Assembly: GCA_035048485.1 (NCBI GenBank)
Contig: CM068580.1
Coordinates: 38,536,085-38,600,084 of the forward strand
Direction: 5' to 3'
DNA length: 64,000 nt
From: Pteria penguin
Taxonomy: Eukaryota; Mollusca; Bivalvia; Pterioida; Pteriidae
Shown here: piece by piece, positions 47,897-60,145 of the stretch
How positions within the stretch are numbered: the stretch's first letter is position 1
Layout of the letters: every line of letters begins with the position of its first letter
Notes under the pieces: generated by a model
Told to the model about the DNA's origin: nothing
What the model saw: the letters and a program-made list of their open reading frames with translations, nothing else
Databases searched by the model: none
Position numbers and translations under genes: made by a program

Positions 47897-48223
47897 CTTA
47901 TAGAGAGAAAATGATACAAATCAATTTCAGTACATCAGGATGGAAGTATGTATTCCATGAGGGAAAGTAAAACGACATGTTGGTCAATTTTCCTATTAAA
48001 TAAAGTGTAGTAATTTTGTATTTATATATAATCCCTTTTCTTTTTCTTTTCTTTTTTCCCCAATAATCCCAATAATTCTTATCCATGTGTCCGGCAGTTT
48101 TGACAGTTATCATGTATGAAATCGCATTGTCTCTCGGGAAAAGTGGTATTTTGCGAATTGCACTAGTATATAAAACCAGCGCATGTGCATCATACCCTCA
48201 CTAATTCTGGATTAGACACTTAC

Positions 48224-48387
48224 TGTCATCGTTGGTCGATTGTTGCAAGTTTCCATCACTACCGTTTCGACTTCTTGAGGGCAAAATGTTGTCTTTGGTT
48301 GGACTGACATCAAGATTTTTCAGTTCTAGTTCCGTCATAGATCGACCTTTTCTGCGCAACATTCTGTGGAGACTGGACTTGAGTGTT
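48224..48387 (-). CDS. Double-CABIT adaptor, exon 2
   Basis: 164 bases between TTCCCTGCTATTACACAG and the donor A/GTAAGTGTC. Entering in phase 2 it reads TLKSSLHRMLRRKGRSMTEL, then a polar, serine- and asparagine-rich stretch ending in NDDS, leaving in phase 1. The entry phase matches exon 1 exactly (AA plus A makes lysine). The text suggests a disordered basic linker. The other frame tested, phase 1 entry, stops within about 17 codons. Confidence 0.75.
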
Positions 48388-48475
48388 CTGTGTAATAGCA
48401 GGGAATCAAGGAATAAACGACAAGGATACACAATAACTTTTATACAACATTATATTGTGCCAAATCCAAGGACTC

Positions 48476-48765
48476 GCGTCGCTGTAGACATGGGCATGCC
48501 AACTCCTTACTAATTCAAGTGGGTCCGTTCAAATGCTAAAATAGGTAAGTAACTCATCATGCATGTATTTGTGAAATAATCCCATGGTGTTTTAAGCAAT
48601 ACATCAATCAATACATAGTTTCAAACAATCACCTTACTGTAAACACGACCACTATAGGCAGTAACACGTCATCGTTAATCAGTTACTAAGTTAGAGGGAT
48701 TCGAACACGAGACGCAACATCTACCAACTCAAAGAGACAACCACTCTGTCACACAAGTCTTATCT
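48476..48765. repeat. Decayed SINE pieces in intron 1
   Basis: CAAGTGGGTCCGTTCAAATG, GTGAAATAATCCCATGG and (ATCA)n look like a plus-strand SINE tail. GGGATTCGAACACGAGAC followed by CACTCTGTCACACAAG looks like a minus-strand tRNA-type head. Confidence 0.45.
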
Positions 48766-49061
48766 ATGTAATACGCCAATGTTTGAAACGACGGTGAAAT
48801 TTTCGGTTTTGCTTAATATTTACAATATGCAAATTTATACCTTATCATAAATAAAATAACGGATTGTACTGATAATGGAATTAAAACTGAAGTAAGATCT
48901 TCAACTATAAATGTGTATTTAAAAAGGCATAGATTACAAACAAGGCGTACAAAAACTTTAAGCATTATTGGCGGGGCTGAAAAATGAAACTTCTACAAAG
49001 CAAAACAAAAGAACACCGAACCCCACTCCCCAACCCAAACAAATATACCCCCAAAGCCCCT

Positions 49062-49097
<36 letters not shown>
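49062..49097. repeat. (CA)n microsatellite
   Basis: About 17 CA units in intron 1 of the CABIT gene. Confidence 0.9.
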
Positions 49098-49098
<1 letters not shown>

Positions 49099-49104
49099 AA
49101 ATAA

Positions 49105-50085
49105 AACAAAAGGCCCAAATGAGCCTATGTCGATCACTTGAGCACATGAGAAACTTTTTGAAAGTACAGCTGTATCAGAATGTTCCCTAATGAAAGTATA
49201 AATTTTATTCCATAATAGAACCAAAACCTTTTATAACACTCAACATTATAAATAAAACCCAGCTGCAATGTGCAGAAACAACAGATTTCAAAAAGATGTC
49301 AAAACTACAATACTTCTTAACCCAGTTCTCTGGATCAGTCTTTTGCATTCATTTTGTTGATCTATGCCACTGATCTGAAGAATAAGTCTGTCAAAGATGG
49401 GTACCCTCTAGGCCTTATATTGCCCGCCCTGTGCCCATCCCTTTATGGATCTGGTCAAAACAGCAATATTTGTCGGGTTTCATACCTACCACGTTTCATA
49501 ATATCTTTTAATTAGTTCTGAGGAAGCAGTCAATCAAATCTTACTATTACATACTACAAATGCAATAGTATATCCACACCAACCCAATTTTTCGTAATCT
49601 ACAAATTATTTTGTGTATTTCACTTCTTTGCAATTACATTTACTACAATAGAATAAGTTAAAATACACAAAATAAATGCATTATAAGCAATATACAAGGA
49701 GAAAGTACTATAAAATAGTCCTAAAAGACATAAGAAAACCTCGTAAAAATCTGTTTCTGATTTGAACTAAAAGAACAAAATTGAGAATGTTATATCCTTC
49801 TAAAACATTCAGGTAATCATTTTTTAATCCATGTATCCCTTCCTTCTGAAAAAGATTTTCAAAGGAACGTCCTCATCGTCTATAGCGGCGTCACATGTAG
49901 AGAGATCTGAAGAAAAACATAAACTTTGTCCACTAGAACTACGAATATACCAAGTTTGATCAAAATCAGGTGGTTTTCGAGGGCAGATCGAAAATGTGGA
50001 AAGTATACGGACGGTGGGTGGACGGAGGACCAACGACGGACAATGCGCTATCATAATAGCTCACTTAAGCCTTCGTGCAAAAAAA
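49105..50085. repeat. Dispersed repeat in CABIT intron 1
   Basis: It begins AAAAGGCCCAAATGAGCCTA with TCGATCACTTGAGC and ends with CGGACGGTGGGTGGACGGAG, GACGGACAATGCGC and AGCTCACTTAAGCC. GGCCCAA...GAGCTCACTT-type ends plus a GACGGACGG block mark a widespread bivalve repeat; the class is not known to me. The same left-end text occurs at 35.8 kb. An exon-like frame at 49824-49910 lies inside it and is rejected. Confidence 0.6.
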
Positions 50086-50112
50086 ACCCCTTTTGATAAC
50101 CAGGATACTTAC

Positions 50113-51959
50113 TTATCCACAGGCACGTCAGATGACCCACTAGTCAAACTATTATTTCGAAAGTCGTAATCTTCATACGTTTGATTATGGCAAGTCACCA
50201 TTTTCTGGTAATCTTCGTCTGTCAGTATCTCTGTGTCCATGGAAATCCAACAGGAAGGGGGAGGGAAACGAAAATAATTAGACGGAAATTGCAAACAATC
50301 AAGAAGGTATAAACGAATGTCGTATCGTATGGGCAGCAGAAGACAAAATTCTATCTTGGCATCTAACCCTGATCGCCTTTCATTTCCTCTGACTGGTAAA
50401 GGTGAAACTACAGCGATGTGGTCAGTAACGAAATGTTCTAAAACCATTTCACTTTGCATAGGTATGACATTTTGTGCAGATGGGTCACTTGGTAAGTAAT
50501 CTACTTCCAATGGTAAATTGAAACACCTCGAGAATAGCGTCTGCATATCAAACCCAGATTCCTCGCCAGGATTTGGCATTTGAATCATTGCGACGTCAAG
50601 GTCTGACGGCAGGTGAAGTTTGGACTTGCTTCCATTTTCTAATATTTTTTCACATGTATACGTCACACATTTACCATACTTTTTCTTCCCCAGTTTGATG
50701 TTAACAGTTTGTGTGCCCAGATGTTTAAATAACAGTTCATCGCCTGCACTTAGAGAGAATGGTTCGGGTACATCCGAGGCTATGTCCTCCATGATCTTTG
50801 CTTTAAGGGGAGGATCTACTTCTGTCAATTCCAGTAATGAGTAGAAGCGTCGTAGCGCCTTTCTGAAGCGTCCTCTGGTTTTATCCCCAAAGCAGAAGCA
50901 CTTACTAGAGTCACGACACATTACTTTATCAACCCTTTCAACAGAATGTATCAAAACATCCATGTTTGGTTTAAGGTATTTCTGGAAAATTCCTGGAATA
51001 TTGTTATTTATTTTTGTTACACGAGCGACAACAGGGAAATCTTGCTCGTGATCTGTCACAAATTGTTCTAATGTTGTGCTTTGTTTACAAGATTCTTCTC
51101 GTGCTTGTATCTCGTCTGCACTGGCAAGCAACTGGACATCTAAATCTAGAGGGACCTTCCATTTGACCTCAGGATCTATATCTGGACTAACAATGAGGAA
51201 CATTTCCGGTTTTTGCATGAATATATTCCCTTTGAAAGTATACGGCAGACCAATGATTCTCGAGAGAGTGTCATCTTGGCTTTTGATATTTCCGTAAACA
51301 TGAATGTCGTTGGCACCCTCACCATCTTTGTCGTCTAGAAGAGCAAGTTTAATATTTTCCTCCGATAGCCTTAGAGTTCTAGGTACCGCACCAAAGGAGA
51401 CTATTTCTTGCAAGGTATATGGTGTCTTGTCCTCGATAGCGCTGAAATCTCCCCTACAAGATCGCGGCAGAAGTAACACATTGCCAGAGCTATCTTCACA
51501 TTCAAGGTATAGCCTCCGGTCATTTGGAGAACGAATTTTTCTACGAAATTTGAATTGTTCGCCTTTCTTGAAAATGATAGGTAAATATGGGTCACTGTGT
51601 TCTACATTTGCTTGGAACTTTGGTGGACAATCATCAAGAAGATCAGCAATAGTCGGATACACTTTCTGACCAAGTTTCCTTCTTGCCCATTGCTCTCGTG
51701 TTAGAATCTCAAATTTGATTGTACTGTCTGCTGGAACCTTCACTTCTCTTCGTGACCCACCGTCTGTATCATAAAATTTTAATGACACATTGTCAACTGC
51801 CAACGTATGTAAATGAATAAAATCACCGACCTTGAAAGGCGCCGATTGTAATCCTTTTCCGCCGACGACTCTCGCAGATCTTGGTAAGACAAAAGTCTCC
51901 GAGAACTCCTGTAGACTACGAATCGTTCGTGTTTCTGGTTTACTATGTTTGTCCGCCAT
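50113..51959 (-). CDS. Double-CABIT (Themis/GAREM-like) adaptor, exon 1
   Basis: Encodes residues 1-615 plus two bases of the next codon; the donor is GATAA/GTAAGTATCC. CABIT domains are all-beta modules found in THEMIS (T-cell receptor signalling) and GAREM (receptor tyrosine kinase/Erk signalling). The module has a conserved cysteine followed by a hydrophobic-x-LP motif. Two copies are visible: LECEDSSGNVLLLPRSCRGD (Cys154, Leu164-Pro165) in a domain of about residues 20-270, and YTCEKILENGSKSKLHLPSD (Cys436, Leu450-Pro451) in one of about 295-560. Two domains is the THEMIS arrangement; GAREM has one. Residues 561-571 hold a short PPP stretch, and NQTYEDYDF at about 592-600 is an acidic tyrosine site. 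The start ATG has AAG before it and GCG after it. Orthology to a vertebrate gene is unresolved. Confidence 0.88.
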
Positions 51960-53274
51960 CTTTTTTTACCTGTCATTAGTTGTGCAGCGTTGTTGACATA
52001 TCAGCGGTTTAGGAATGCTATGTATTACCTGAGGACATATACACATGTTACATCTCTGTTCGACCGCCAATACACAACCCAAGTAATCTTAGGTCAATAA
52101 TAAAACTTCAGATTCAACGACTGTTCATGATGTACTAAATTTCAGAAATTATCGTGCGACAATCTCCATGTTAATCTTTGCCCTCTGGTGTATTAGGGTT
52201 GCACACCTGGAAACAGACTGGTATTTCCTGAGGAAATTGTTCGGTTTGTTGTAGTGAACTCGCCAAAGTTCGCGTGACTTCTGACGATAGTGAGATTACA
52301 AAGAATTTCGTCAAGTCAGTAAGAAGTTGCAACATGCACTTAAATAGGGTTTTAATGTCTAAACCGATCATACAATCTAGATATCAAATTTCTTTTCGGA
52401 ATGAATAGTTGCCGTGCATGATTATTCAACTGTAATTATATGCATATCTTCATTTTATACAGCTGTAGAAGACCTCATATCATATTTTTGAATGTTAGGT
52501 AGACTGCCCTGTATGAATTAATTTTTGATATGTCTGAAGGTCAATTGCAAAATATGCAGAAAGGCAAACCGGGGTATTGGATGCATTTTAGTATGTTATC
52601 ACAAAATTGGAAATATCACTCAATAGTTTTGATGAGTGTTTTTGTAAGAATAAAATGTAGCTAAAATATTTAAACAATCATAGAGCTGATACGATTTTAT
52701 TCGGCAAGTTTTGATTTTCCGTTTGACAAAAATATTAAAAATAAAATGTCGGTTTTAGTCTAATTGCTTCACCCAAGCTAATGGGTGTTGCTTATGAATT
52801 ATCAATATTAGAAATATGAGAAGTTCGTCAAGATAAGGTTAAAATACGATCATAAATAATAACCGTTTTATAGGTCACGATCATAAAACTGGGTGGCTAT
52901 TAGGTCATAGAAAAAAAAATATTTCGTAATATTATTGCTTTACTTTATCTCGTAGGTCTATTGCTGATTAAATTTTGGTCATAGAATTTCGGGTCATTTT
53001 CATAGTTTGTATGTTCTAAGCGGTTTTTACAAAATATATGCTAAGAATAGATTTCTATTTCCGAGTATTCCTTTATTTACAGGTAAGCGAAATTTCAAGT
53101 GGCCACGATAAACAGTACGTGTTATCAGGGGCTCGACTTAAACAATGATCTACTGCCTAAAATTTTACTTCAAAAATGGGTTCGGCTGAACAGGAAGTTT
53201 CAGTATGTTAAGACAGTAATTGCATTTAATAAAAATATACTCACATGCTAAGAAGGATATTGTAACAAAGAATA
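51960..53274. other. 5' flank of the CABIT gene, nothing else seen
   Basis: Presumed promoter region. No TATA box or other defined element was fixed near the ATG. Short open frames have no support. Confidence 0.4.
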
Positions 53275-53386
53275 TTGAAATTGGGATATTGGAATAAAAG
53301 TGGAATGTCACATTTTTCTTTGCATGTGATAATATCACAAGGAAAAATGTGACATTTCACTTTTACTCTAATATTCTAATTTCAAA
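53275..53386. repeat. Inverted repeat, 48-bp arms
   Basis: The left arm 53275-53322 (TTGAAATTGGGATATTGGAA, TAAAAGTGGAATGTCACATT) and right arm 53339-53386 are reverse complements with a few changes; the loop is about 16 bases. It could be a fold-back element. Confidence 0.85.
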
Positions 53387-56269
53387 ACTCCTTTGATAAT
53401 ATCATAAAGTGGTCACTCTCCCATAGCCATATATAATAAAACGATAATTTCTTCAATCTTTATATAAGATAGTCATTAAATATATGCGATTATATCTCAA
53501 TGACAAGAACTTGTATACATGTACATAATAAATACAAAATATGAACCTCTGAGATGAAATTCAACAAACATTGTTGAGCAACAAACACTGTATCACAATG
53601 AATTGAAAGAGACAATGAAATAGTTATTTTTCATTAAAAAGACATTTATAAATTGCACATTAGACGTTGGAATTCACGAAATACACAACCTTCCTTCTAA
53701 TAATTATTTTGTTCGATGATTACGTCGCAAATAACAAGTTTTTGGTTATATCGCAACATGGAAGCAAGAAATCACCAATCTCTTAAACATAGTGGCACAA
53801 TCCGGTAATCGAACCTGGATCGTCAAAAATTATCTGTGTAATGTCGATAATACAACATAAATCATATACATTCTACTTCTGAACTGAAGTATTTCCAGAT
53901 GTGTTTCCCCTTCCTTTAGTATAGGTAAAGTATTCTATCCTTCGCATCTATCATACAATTTGTTATATACCTGGGAACTATATGTATAAACAACAATTAA
54001 GTTTAGTATAGTACGACATTCCTCATAGTAAGATCCGACAAAAATCTCAAAGGACTTATGTTAAATTATAATGTATACTATGAAATTATATATATATATA
54101 TAAATTTATATAAAAGTTTAAAACGATCACATTACACTTTCATTGAATTCAAAAATGACAAAATTCACAAAAACATTCATCATTCTAAATTCTTATGGAG
54201 AAATTCTAAAAGGGTTGCAAAAGTACTGTATATATATTATATCATTATTCGATTTATTAAAGATACATACAAGAATATCATAGTATATATACATATAAGT
54301 ACTTATAAAACAGAGATGCACAAGATTTTGCTATATTTGCAGTTATGCAAAAATTATTGATTCGTAATCAAAAACAATAATTATACAGATGAGGATTTGG
54401 TATTGTATATTTACTTTTCTTCAAAAGGATTTAACATCGTTTTCATCATTTTTAAAACTTTGCGTTGAGACACGAAGTACAGAGTTAAATAGTGGTCAAC
54501 AAGGCTTATGCCTAGGCCCCATTGCTCAAGCTAATCGCTTCAATACCACTACATCAACTCACGAGTGATTCGTATAAAACTCCTCGGTTATTTTTTTTTT
54601 TATGAAAAATATCGTTTTCGTCTAGGGAAATTACCGAGAAGTTACGATTGCACATGAAAAGAGAGTTCATGTGAGGCAATGGAAATGTGCTGGGGTTACG
54701 CCTATCGACGGTCAAATTTGGCACCAAGATACGATCATGACAATAAAGCGTCAAATTGTTTCTTGCAAATCACATATAGTTAATGATTAATATTATTGGA
54801 TACGTTACATCTATTGATAGGGGTAGAAATGTTTTCATGATGTTACTTGAGTTGAATAAACTTATCTCGTTATTCTATTACCTGAAACAAGATCATGGGA
54901 TAATTTGAACGCTTTTTTATGTTAAGTTAATATTAACAAAATAAGAATAACATTTTTGTGCAATGACATGATATACTGCTATTCCTTTAATAAACAATAA
55001 TTGTCTGCCTTGGTTTCATCGTAACTTCTGATTTTTACTATGGATAACAATTAACTACAACAATACCCCTAACCCCCGTTGCTATTTTGACGTTCCAAGT
55101 TGTGAAGATCGCCCCATGGAACTTTTCAACGCAGAGCTAAAATGATCACTTTCTGCATAAAATTTCTGTAATTGCACCATTATTCCATTTTTGTCACCAT
55201 TTTTGCAAACAACCCTCATCTTACATTAATACGTGAATACTTGTTTTCCGTTCTATTTTCATTTCAGTGTTTATATTTTATTTCTTTGATAATTCTGCTA
55301 TAGCACAATTTGTGTCCTCTCCGTCTTTTTCAATTGTTATGCCATACACACGAGATTTCATGGCGTAAACACAATTTCACGCTAGTTTATCCAGGTATGG
55401 AATAAACTCCTTATGCTTAACAACTAACCCCAAAAGCTCGCACGGACAGGAGACAAATAGATCTTGATGATAATTTCAAATCGCTTGATAAAACTGCAAG
55501 TGGATTATGTATGATCCCACATATTTATAAGGGTTGATCACAAAAATGGTCAGATTTAACATGACTTGTGTTGGTTTTACCTAAGTAATGATACGATAAT
55601 AGGAAATTAAGAACGTGAATTGTGTTCGCTCTGCACTGAACTGTTGCATTAAGCGCTCTTGTAACGTAAAATAAACAAATAAGAAAGTCAAAATAGAGTC
55701 GAGATAGGGGTACAAAGTTGTAATTAGATAACAATATATATGTACCACTGAACACATTGTACATAATGGCTTTCTTAGGGGTGAGGGGTGAGGAGCTGAT
55801 GAAGCAACTCAAAAGATTGTCTGATATAAATGAAATTGTCAGATAAAACAGATTGATTCACATATAGCACAGTACTTCCCGGACATTGTACTCGACAATA
55901 TGAATTGTTGTATATGATTTTTATAATATACATGGATGTATCAAGATAGATGTACATCAATCCACTATTCACAGAATGTAGATATAATTAGTAATTCACA
56001 TGTAACCTATTTACACCGGTTTTACAAACCTTGCATGATCTTCTACAGTCTAATACTGACCATTGATACATAATATTGTTATAGAAGACAGGTCAATAGG
56101 CTTTGAGGAGTAGCCATGTTCTAGCATCTCTTCGGGGAATGAAAATCATATTGTAAGACAATATACGTCATGGTTTACTCTTTGGCATTGGTTCTCGCGT
56201 CATACAATCACAATCAGTGTATACAAATCAATGCATGAAATACAACGCCCAATATGATTGGTCGATACA
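53387..56269. other. Intergenic, nothing firm
   Basis: At 53785-53830 CATAGTGGCACAATCCGGTA with ATCGAACCTGGATCGTC is the minus-strand head of a second-type SINE, decayed. Otherwise AT-rich sequence with no exon-like frame. Confidence 0.45.
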
Positions 56270-56544
56270 CTACAACATAAAGGGAATCCGTTTCTTTCCG
56301 GTTCCTTTACTTCTGTCTCGAAAGTGAAGAATGATTGGATTGCTTATGCCAATAGTTTCTAAATCTGAATCTTTTAGTTTCGAGAATTTTTTACCATCTA
56401 ATCCTTTTCTTTGTAGATGATTCACAATTCTGTCTTCTACACCCATATGTTTAAAGAATGTACACAAATCATCTGTAGCAAACGTCGATAGGTTTCCGTC
56501 ATTTGGAATCACGATTTCTTTCTCTGGAATAAACTTTGTCGTAG
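56270..56544 (-). CDS. GAREM-like gene, last exon with SAM domain
   Basis: The acceptor is TCTGTATTTTTCAG. Entering in phase 1 the exon reads TTKFIPEKEIVIPNDGNLST and then a SAM fold: TDDLCTFFKHMGVEDRIVNH, LQRKGLDGKKFSKLKDSDLE and TIGISNPIILHFRDR, ending KKRIPFML and TAG. The pattern of a helix with a bulky cluster, LDGKKF, LxxLKDSDLETIGI and a final basic helix is typical of SAM. SAM domains mediate protein-protein contacts. A C-terminal SAM is a GAREM feature. A GTG inside the exon is not a start. Confidence 0.85.
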
Positions 56545-56698
56545 CTGAAAAATACAGATGGAATTTACTTTGATATCTACATGGCTAACATATTTTGTAT
56601 ATTTAAAACACGCGACATTAAACCACGTTCATATTTTCATCGCCAAGCAACCTCGTTAAAGTATAGCACGTGACAACTCTTTGAAGACGTCAATCTTA

Positions 56699-56999
56699 TT
56701 AAAACCATATCTTTATTCCGCTTCTCTATTAGTCCCATTGCGTATAAAGATTTGGTTAAACCCCGTAAGGGGTCACGTTTCGGTGAACTCTGATTTTAAG
56801 CCAATCAGTGGATCGGCTAAAAATTCCTAGGAATGAAATAAACATGGCCAACGTTCGTACGTTTCATAACATAGTTTTTGAATAGTGTTTGATTGGCCAC
56901 GAGAAATAACGGTTTCGGTGACTAAGACGTCATTAGAGGTCACCAGAACGTGAACCCTTACGAACAAATAGAGAAGCGGAAAAAAGATATGGTTTTAAT
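56699..56999. mobile_element. Fold-back MITE with TTAA ends, in the SAM-gene intron
   Basis: The left end TTAAAACCATATCTTTATTC with CGCTTCTCTATT is the reverse complement of the right end AATAGAGAAGCGGAAAAAAG with ATATGGTTTTAA, one indel apart. An inner pair (CGTAAGGGGTCACGTTTCGG against GTCACCAGAACGTGAACCCT with TACG) extends the fold toward the centre. TTAA stands at both outer ends, which is suggestive of a TTAA-targeting element but is not proof. No coding sequence. Confidence 0.8.
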
Positions 57000-57944
57000 C
57001 AAATTGTGATGACGTAGAAGTCTAATTTTACAGAAATAAATTGAATCTCTATTTAGTTTTAATATTTGTCTTGCATCATTGTTACAAAGACTAAAGGAAG
57101 GGATGGCCTACTTTTGAATTCGTTCGTTTTAAGACGGGTCCTTTGCAAAGCAATAACCGTCTATTTTCACGCTGTTCAATTGAGATGTTAACTTGATCAT
57201 ATCTAACTTTAAATCTACGTAAAGATATAGTAAAGGGAATACGCTTAAATTTTTTTGTTTAACGTTTTTAAACGTGTGAATACGGAAGTTAGAAATACAA
57301 ATGATAGATATTTATTTATGAACTCATGTATGTTTATGTAAATTTCGTGGATATTTTGTTTCTTTCTTCCTATATCGTTTATGTAGTTTTATTATCAAAA
57401 TGTCATTGTAAACTTGACCGCTCAAAATGAAGACAAAAATTGGCGCTTGTTATAGCTATTTTTAAATTGGGTCCGCTATAAATAACGGAATGCCGGTAGT
57501 TGGTGTATGCTTATTACAAGGCATCAGGATATTGTCAAGTATTAATCTATTGGTTTGAAGTTTTGTTTGCAGATTGATGGGGTCTGAGGTATATTTTGCC
57601 AGCTAGACAATGTACTCAACAAATCACTCAGGAAGCCCGATGTTCTACTACCGATATTATGATGTATACGATAAAATTCAGCTGTGAAAATGGTTACCAC
57701 TTTATGTTCTCATGTAATAAGCAAACGACCAATTTTGGTAAAATGGCCTCATCTTTATGTACATCCAGTACTACGATTTAACATATCTTCAGAGATTTGT
57801 TTACCCCTGTTGTATCAGCACTACGTATACCCTACAAGTTTATAATTTCGCCTGCTTTGCTAGGTAACATTGATGTGTCAGGTCTTGTCAAAGACTCTGC
57901 TTTAAGCTTCTAAACCATCGGAAGTATAATCGACACAATCAATA

Positions 57945-58030
57945 GGCTGAAAGATCGGGCCCGAGAACTTCTGAGTACCACGTATCATAGCTAAGCTTAA
58001 TAACCACTTGGCCACACCGGGCTTCATATC
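57945..58030 (-). repeat. Decayed SINE head
   Basis: AAGCTTAATAACCACTTGGC followed by CACACCGGGCTT, read on the minus strand, matches the start of the tRNA-headed SINE. The body is missing. Confidence 0.45.
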
Positions 58031-58143
58031 TGAATATAAAGCCCATCTCTACAATAGACCGAGAAAAGAAATTTAATGCTACAGCAGACATGCTTCCTTT
58101 CATAATAAACAGGTAGTCTGTGATATTGATATACAATACTTAC

Positions 58144-58253
58144 GTGGAGGTCTACTGGTGCGTATCCTGGGAGGTAACTTGTCCGTCCGAGGGGGTTGTA
58201 TTGGGAGGGGTGGCGGTTGTTCATCTTTTGGTACGGGAGGCAATGATCTACTA
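58144..58253 (-). CDS. GAREM-like gene, proline-rich exon
   Basis: 110 bases between the acceptor ATGTTATCATTGCAG and donor C/GTAAGTATTG; entry phase 2, exit phase 1. The exit phase matches the SAM exon exactly (C plus CT makes proline). The text is SSRSLPPVPKDEQPPPLPIQ then PPRTDKLPPRIRTSRPPP across the junction. LPPVPK fits the class II SH3 ligand pattern PxxPx(K/R), and further PxxP motifs follow. Proline-rich segments that bind GRB2-type SH3 domains precede the SAM domain in GAREM. Upstream exons, presumably CABIT, are not seen in 58.3-64.0 kb. Confidence 0.78.
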
Positions 58254-60145
58254 CTGCAATGATAACATATTTTCGTTACATATGATATAGAACTTACATC
58301 GCAATACAGCATTATACACAATTACGTACATCTAACGATTAACGTATAAATATGTTATATACATCTGTAATGAAAAATTACCAAAGTATATATTAAATGT
58401 AAGTAAACAAAATTCATTTACTGGTATTGGTTTTTAAGATAAACTTACTCGTATTTCATGGTTCTTATTCTAAACAACTTGACTTGAAGAAAACTTCTTG
58501 GTAAATGATTAATTTGAACGATTGCCACTAATTAATAAATATAATACATAGAAAGAAATGCTTGGAACATGCAAACTATGTCATTTCCACCAACGCAGAA
58601 TGTGAGGCGTAGGAAGACCTGAATAATATACACCTATCTATAGATCTGTATAATACAGGTATGTGTAACGTATAAAGCTCATTAAAATGACTCATGTAAG
58701 TATTATTATTATACTTTACACCTATTACCTTTGTTACGCGGTTGTGGATCCCCACACTGTCGACCTATATCTATACTCACAATGGGATAGAATGCTATAG
58801 TCATTGGACAATAGAAATTCAATCACAATATCTTTTGGAATGTTTACAAATTATTACGGATTTCCCAGTGTGTGAGTAATGAAAGTTCACACGAGAGTTT
58901 GATTTATGTCTTAAGTCAAAGTGTGCCATTTTAATGAGATTAACACTTAATGCTAGAACAGAAAATGGAATCTGATTTAATCTTATTTAGAAAAGAAACT
59001 TATACTAGACCTATTTTTTTATTTTGTTTTTAAGGTTTTATTTTGTTCGTGTTTTGGTTGTTCTTATTTATTTATTTATTTATTTATTTTTGGGTTTTTT
59101 TTTTTGTTTTTTTTTTTATTAATTTATATTAAGTTTCTATTAACTTATATTTTGGGGTTTTTTGTTTTGTTTTGTTCTATGTTTTCTTTTGCTTTTTATT
59201 TCATTATGATAAAGAAGTACGTGTGTACCTGTGACAAATTGCAAAATAAAATATAAATGCTCTCTATCAATGGAGATAAAATGATTACTTGTAATAAATC
59301 ATCATCATCATCATCATCATTATCATCATCATCATCATCATCGTCATTAGAGGTAACACCGACATTTGAAGTCTTTCTCATCATAGATATTGCATGGTTC
59401 AACATTTTTATTTTTTCGCTGTACATCCTCACCATGAGCAGTTAGGGACCTTCACGTGCCAGGTCCATCTCTGGCATTTAAAATCAAAAGCAAGAGAACA
59501 AAACATAAATATTCTAGCACAGCAATGTTCAGAACGAAGTCCATCTTTCTTTAATAAATGAATAGCTCTCACAAAGATATGATCGTCTACAGCAATATGC
59601 ATGTATCAGACGGTGTGATATTTCAAAACTGAAAAGAAACGGCTTTCAAAATTATAAATAGTGTATGGGTGTGACGACAAAACAGTTATTGACCTTGGTG
59701 GAGTTACTAAGATATACACATTTCAGTGTCATCGAGTAATGAGCCGAGATTGTGATGATAAATGGAAATGAATGAAACGTTTTTGTGTTGTGAACGAGTG
59801 TAATGGGATAGGCTGTATTTTAGATTAGAATTTGACAGGACGGGGAAAAACTTATTAAAATTGAAACAGAGGAGTGTAAGATTGTCGTCAGACTTAACTA
59901 TCAGGCAATGTCATAACAATACATATTTGTTGTGATTTTGTTGTTCAACGTCTTTTATCATTTTGTGCAAATATAGCAATCTTCACTGTACCACTTGTTC
60001 TCAGCTGTCGAGCACTCACTATGTATAGCTAAGAATCGTAAATATGCACGGCCTAGTGTTGTCACGGGGTCTGATTTCTCACCCTAACCATTGGTTGATT
60101 GATTGATTATTAGTCAAAATATTCCAAAGGGATTGCAATAAATCC
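58254..60145. other. Likely intron of the GAREM-like gene
   Basis: No further exon was recognised. Simple repeats include (TTTA)n near 59068-59088, T-rich runs to 59175 and an ATC trinucleotide repeat at 59298-59343 that gives poly-Asp and poly-Ser frames. Confidence 0.5.
59298..59343. repeat. (ATC)n microsatellite
   Basis: About 15 ATC units with one ATT variant. Confidence 0.93.

Larger units (their letters stand above)
46938..51959 (-). other. Gene model: four-exon double-CABIT adaptor
   Basis: Exons 51959-50113, 48387-48224, 47896-47840 and 46987-46938 join with phases 2, 1 and 1 and every junction is GT/AG. The predicted protein is about 705 aa: two CABIT domains, a disordered basic linker, a tyrosine motif and a basic end, with no SAM domain. 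Cytoplasmic adaptor function is inferred from the family. A poly(A) signal follows at 46783. The next gene upstream (56270-58253) is in the same orientation and carries a SAM domain. Confidence 0.75.

Noticed and set aside
49824..49911. Exon-like frame DLSTCDAAIDDEDVPLKIFF after a TTTTTCTTCAG acceptor in CABIT intron 1
   Set aside because: Its phase does not fit the exon 1 donor, joining it gives a stop after five residues, and it lies inside a dispersed repeat that also occurs elsewhere.
59196..59445. Poly-Asp and poly-Ser frames
   Set aside because: Translation of the (ATC)n microsatellite.
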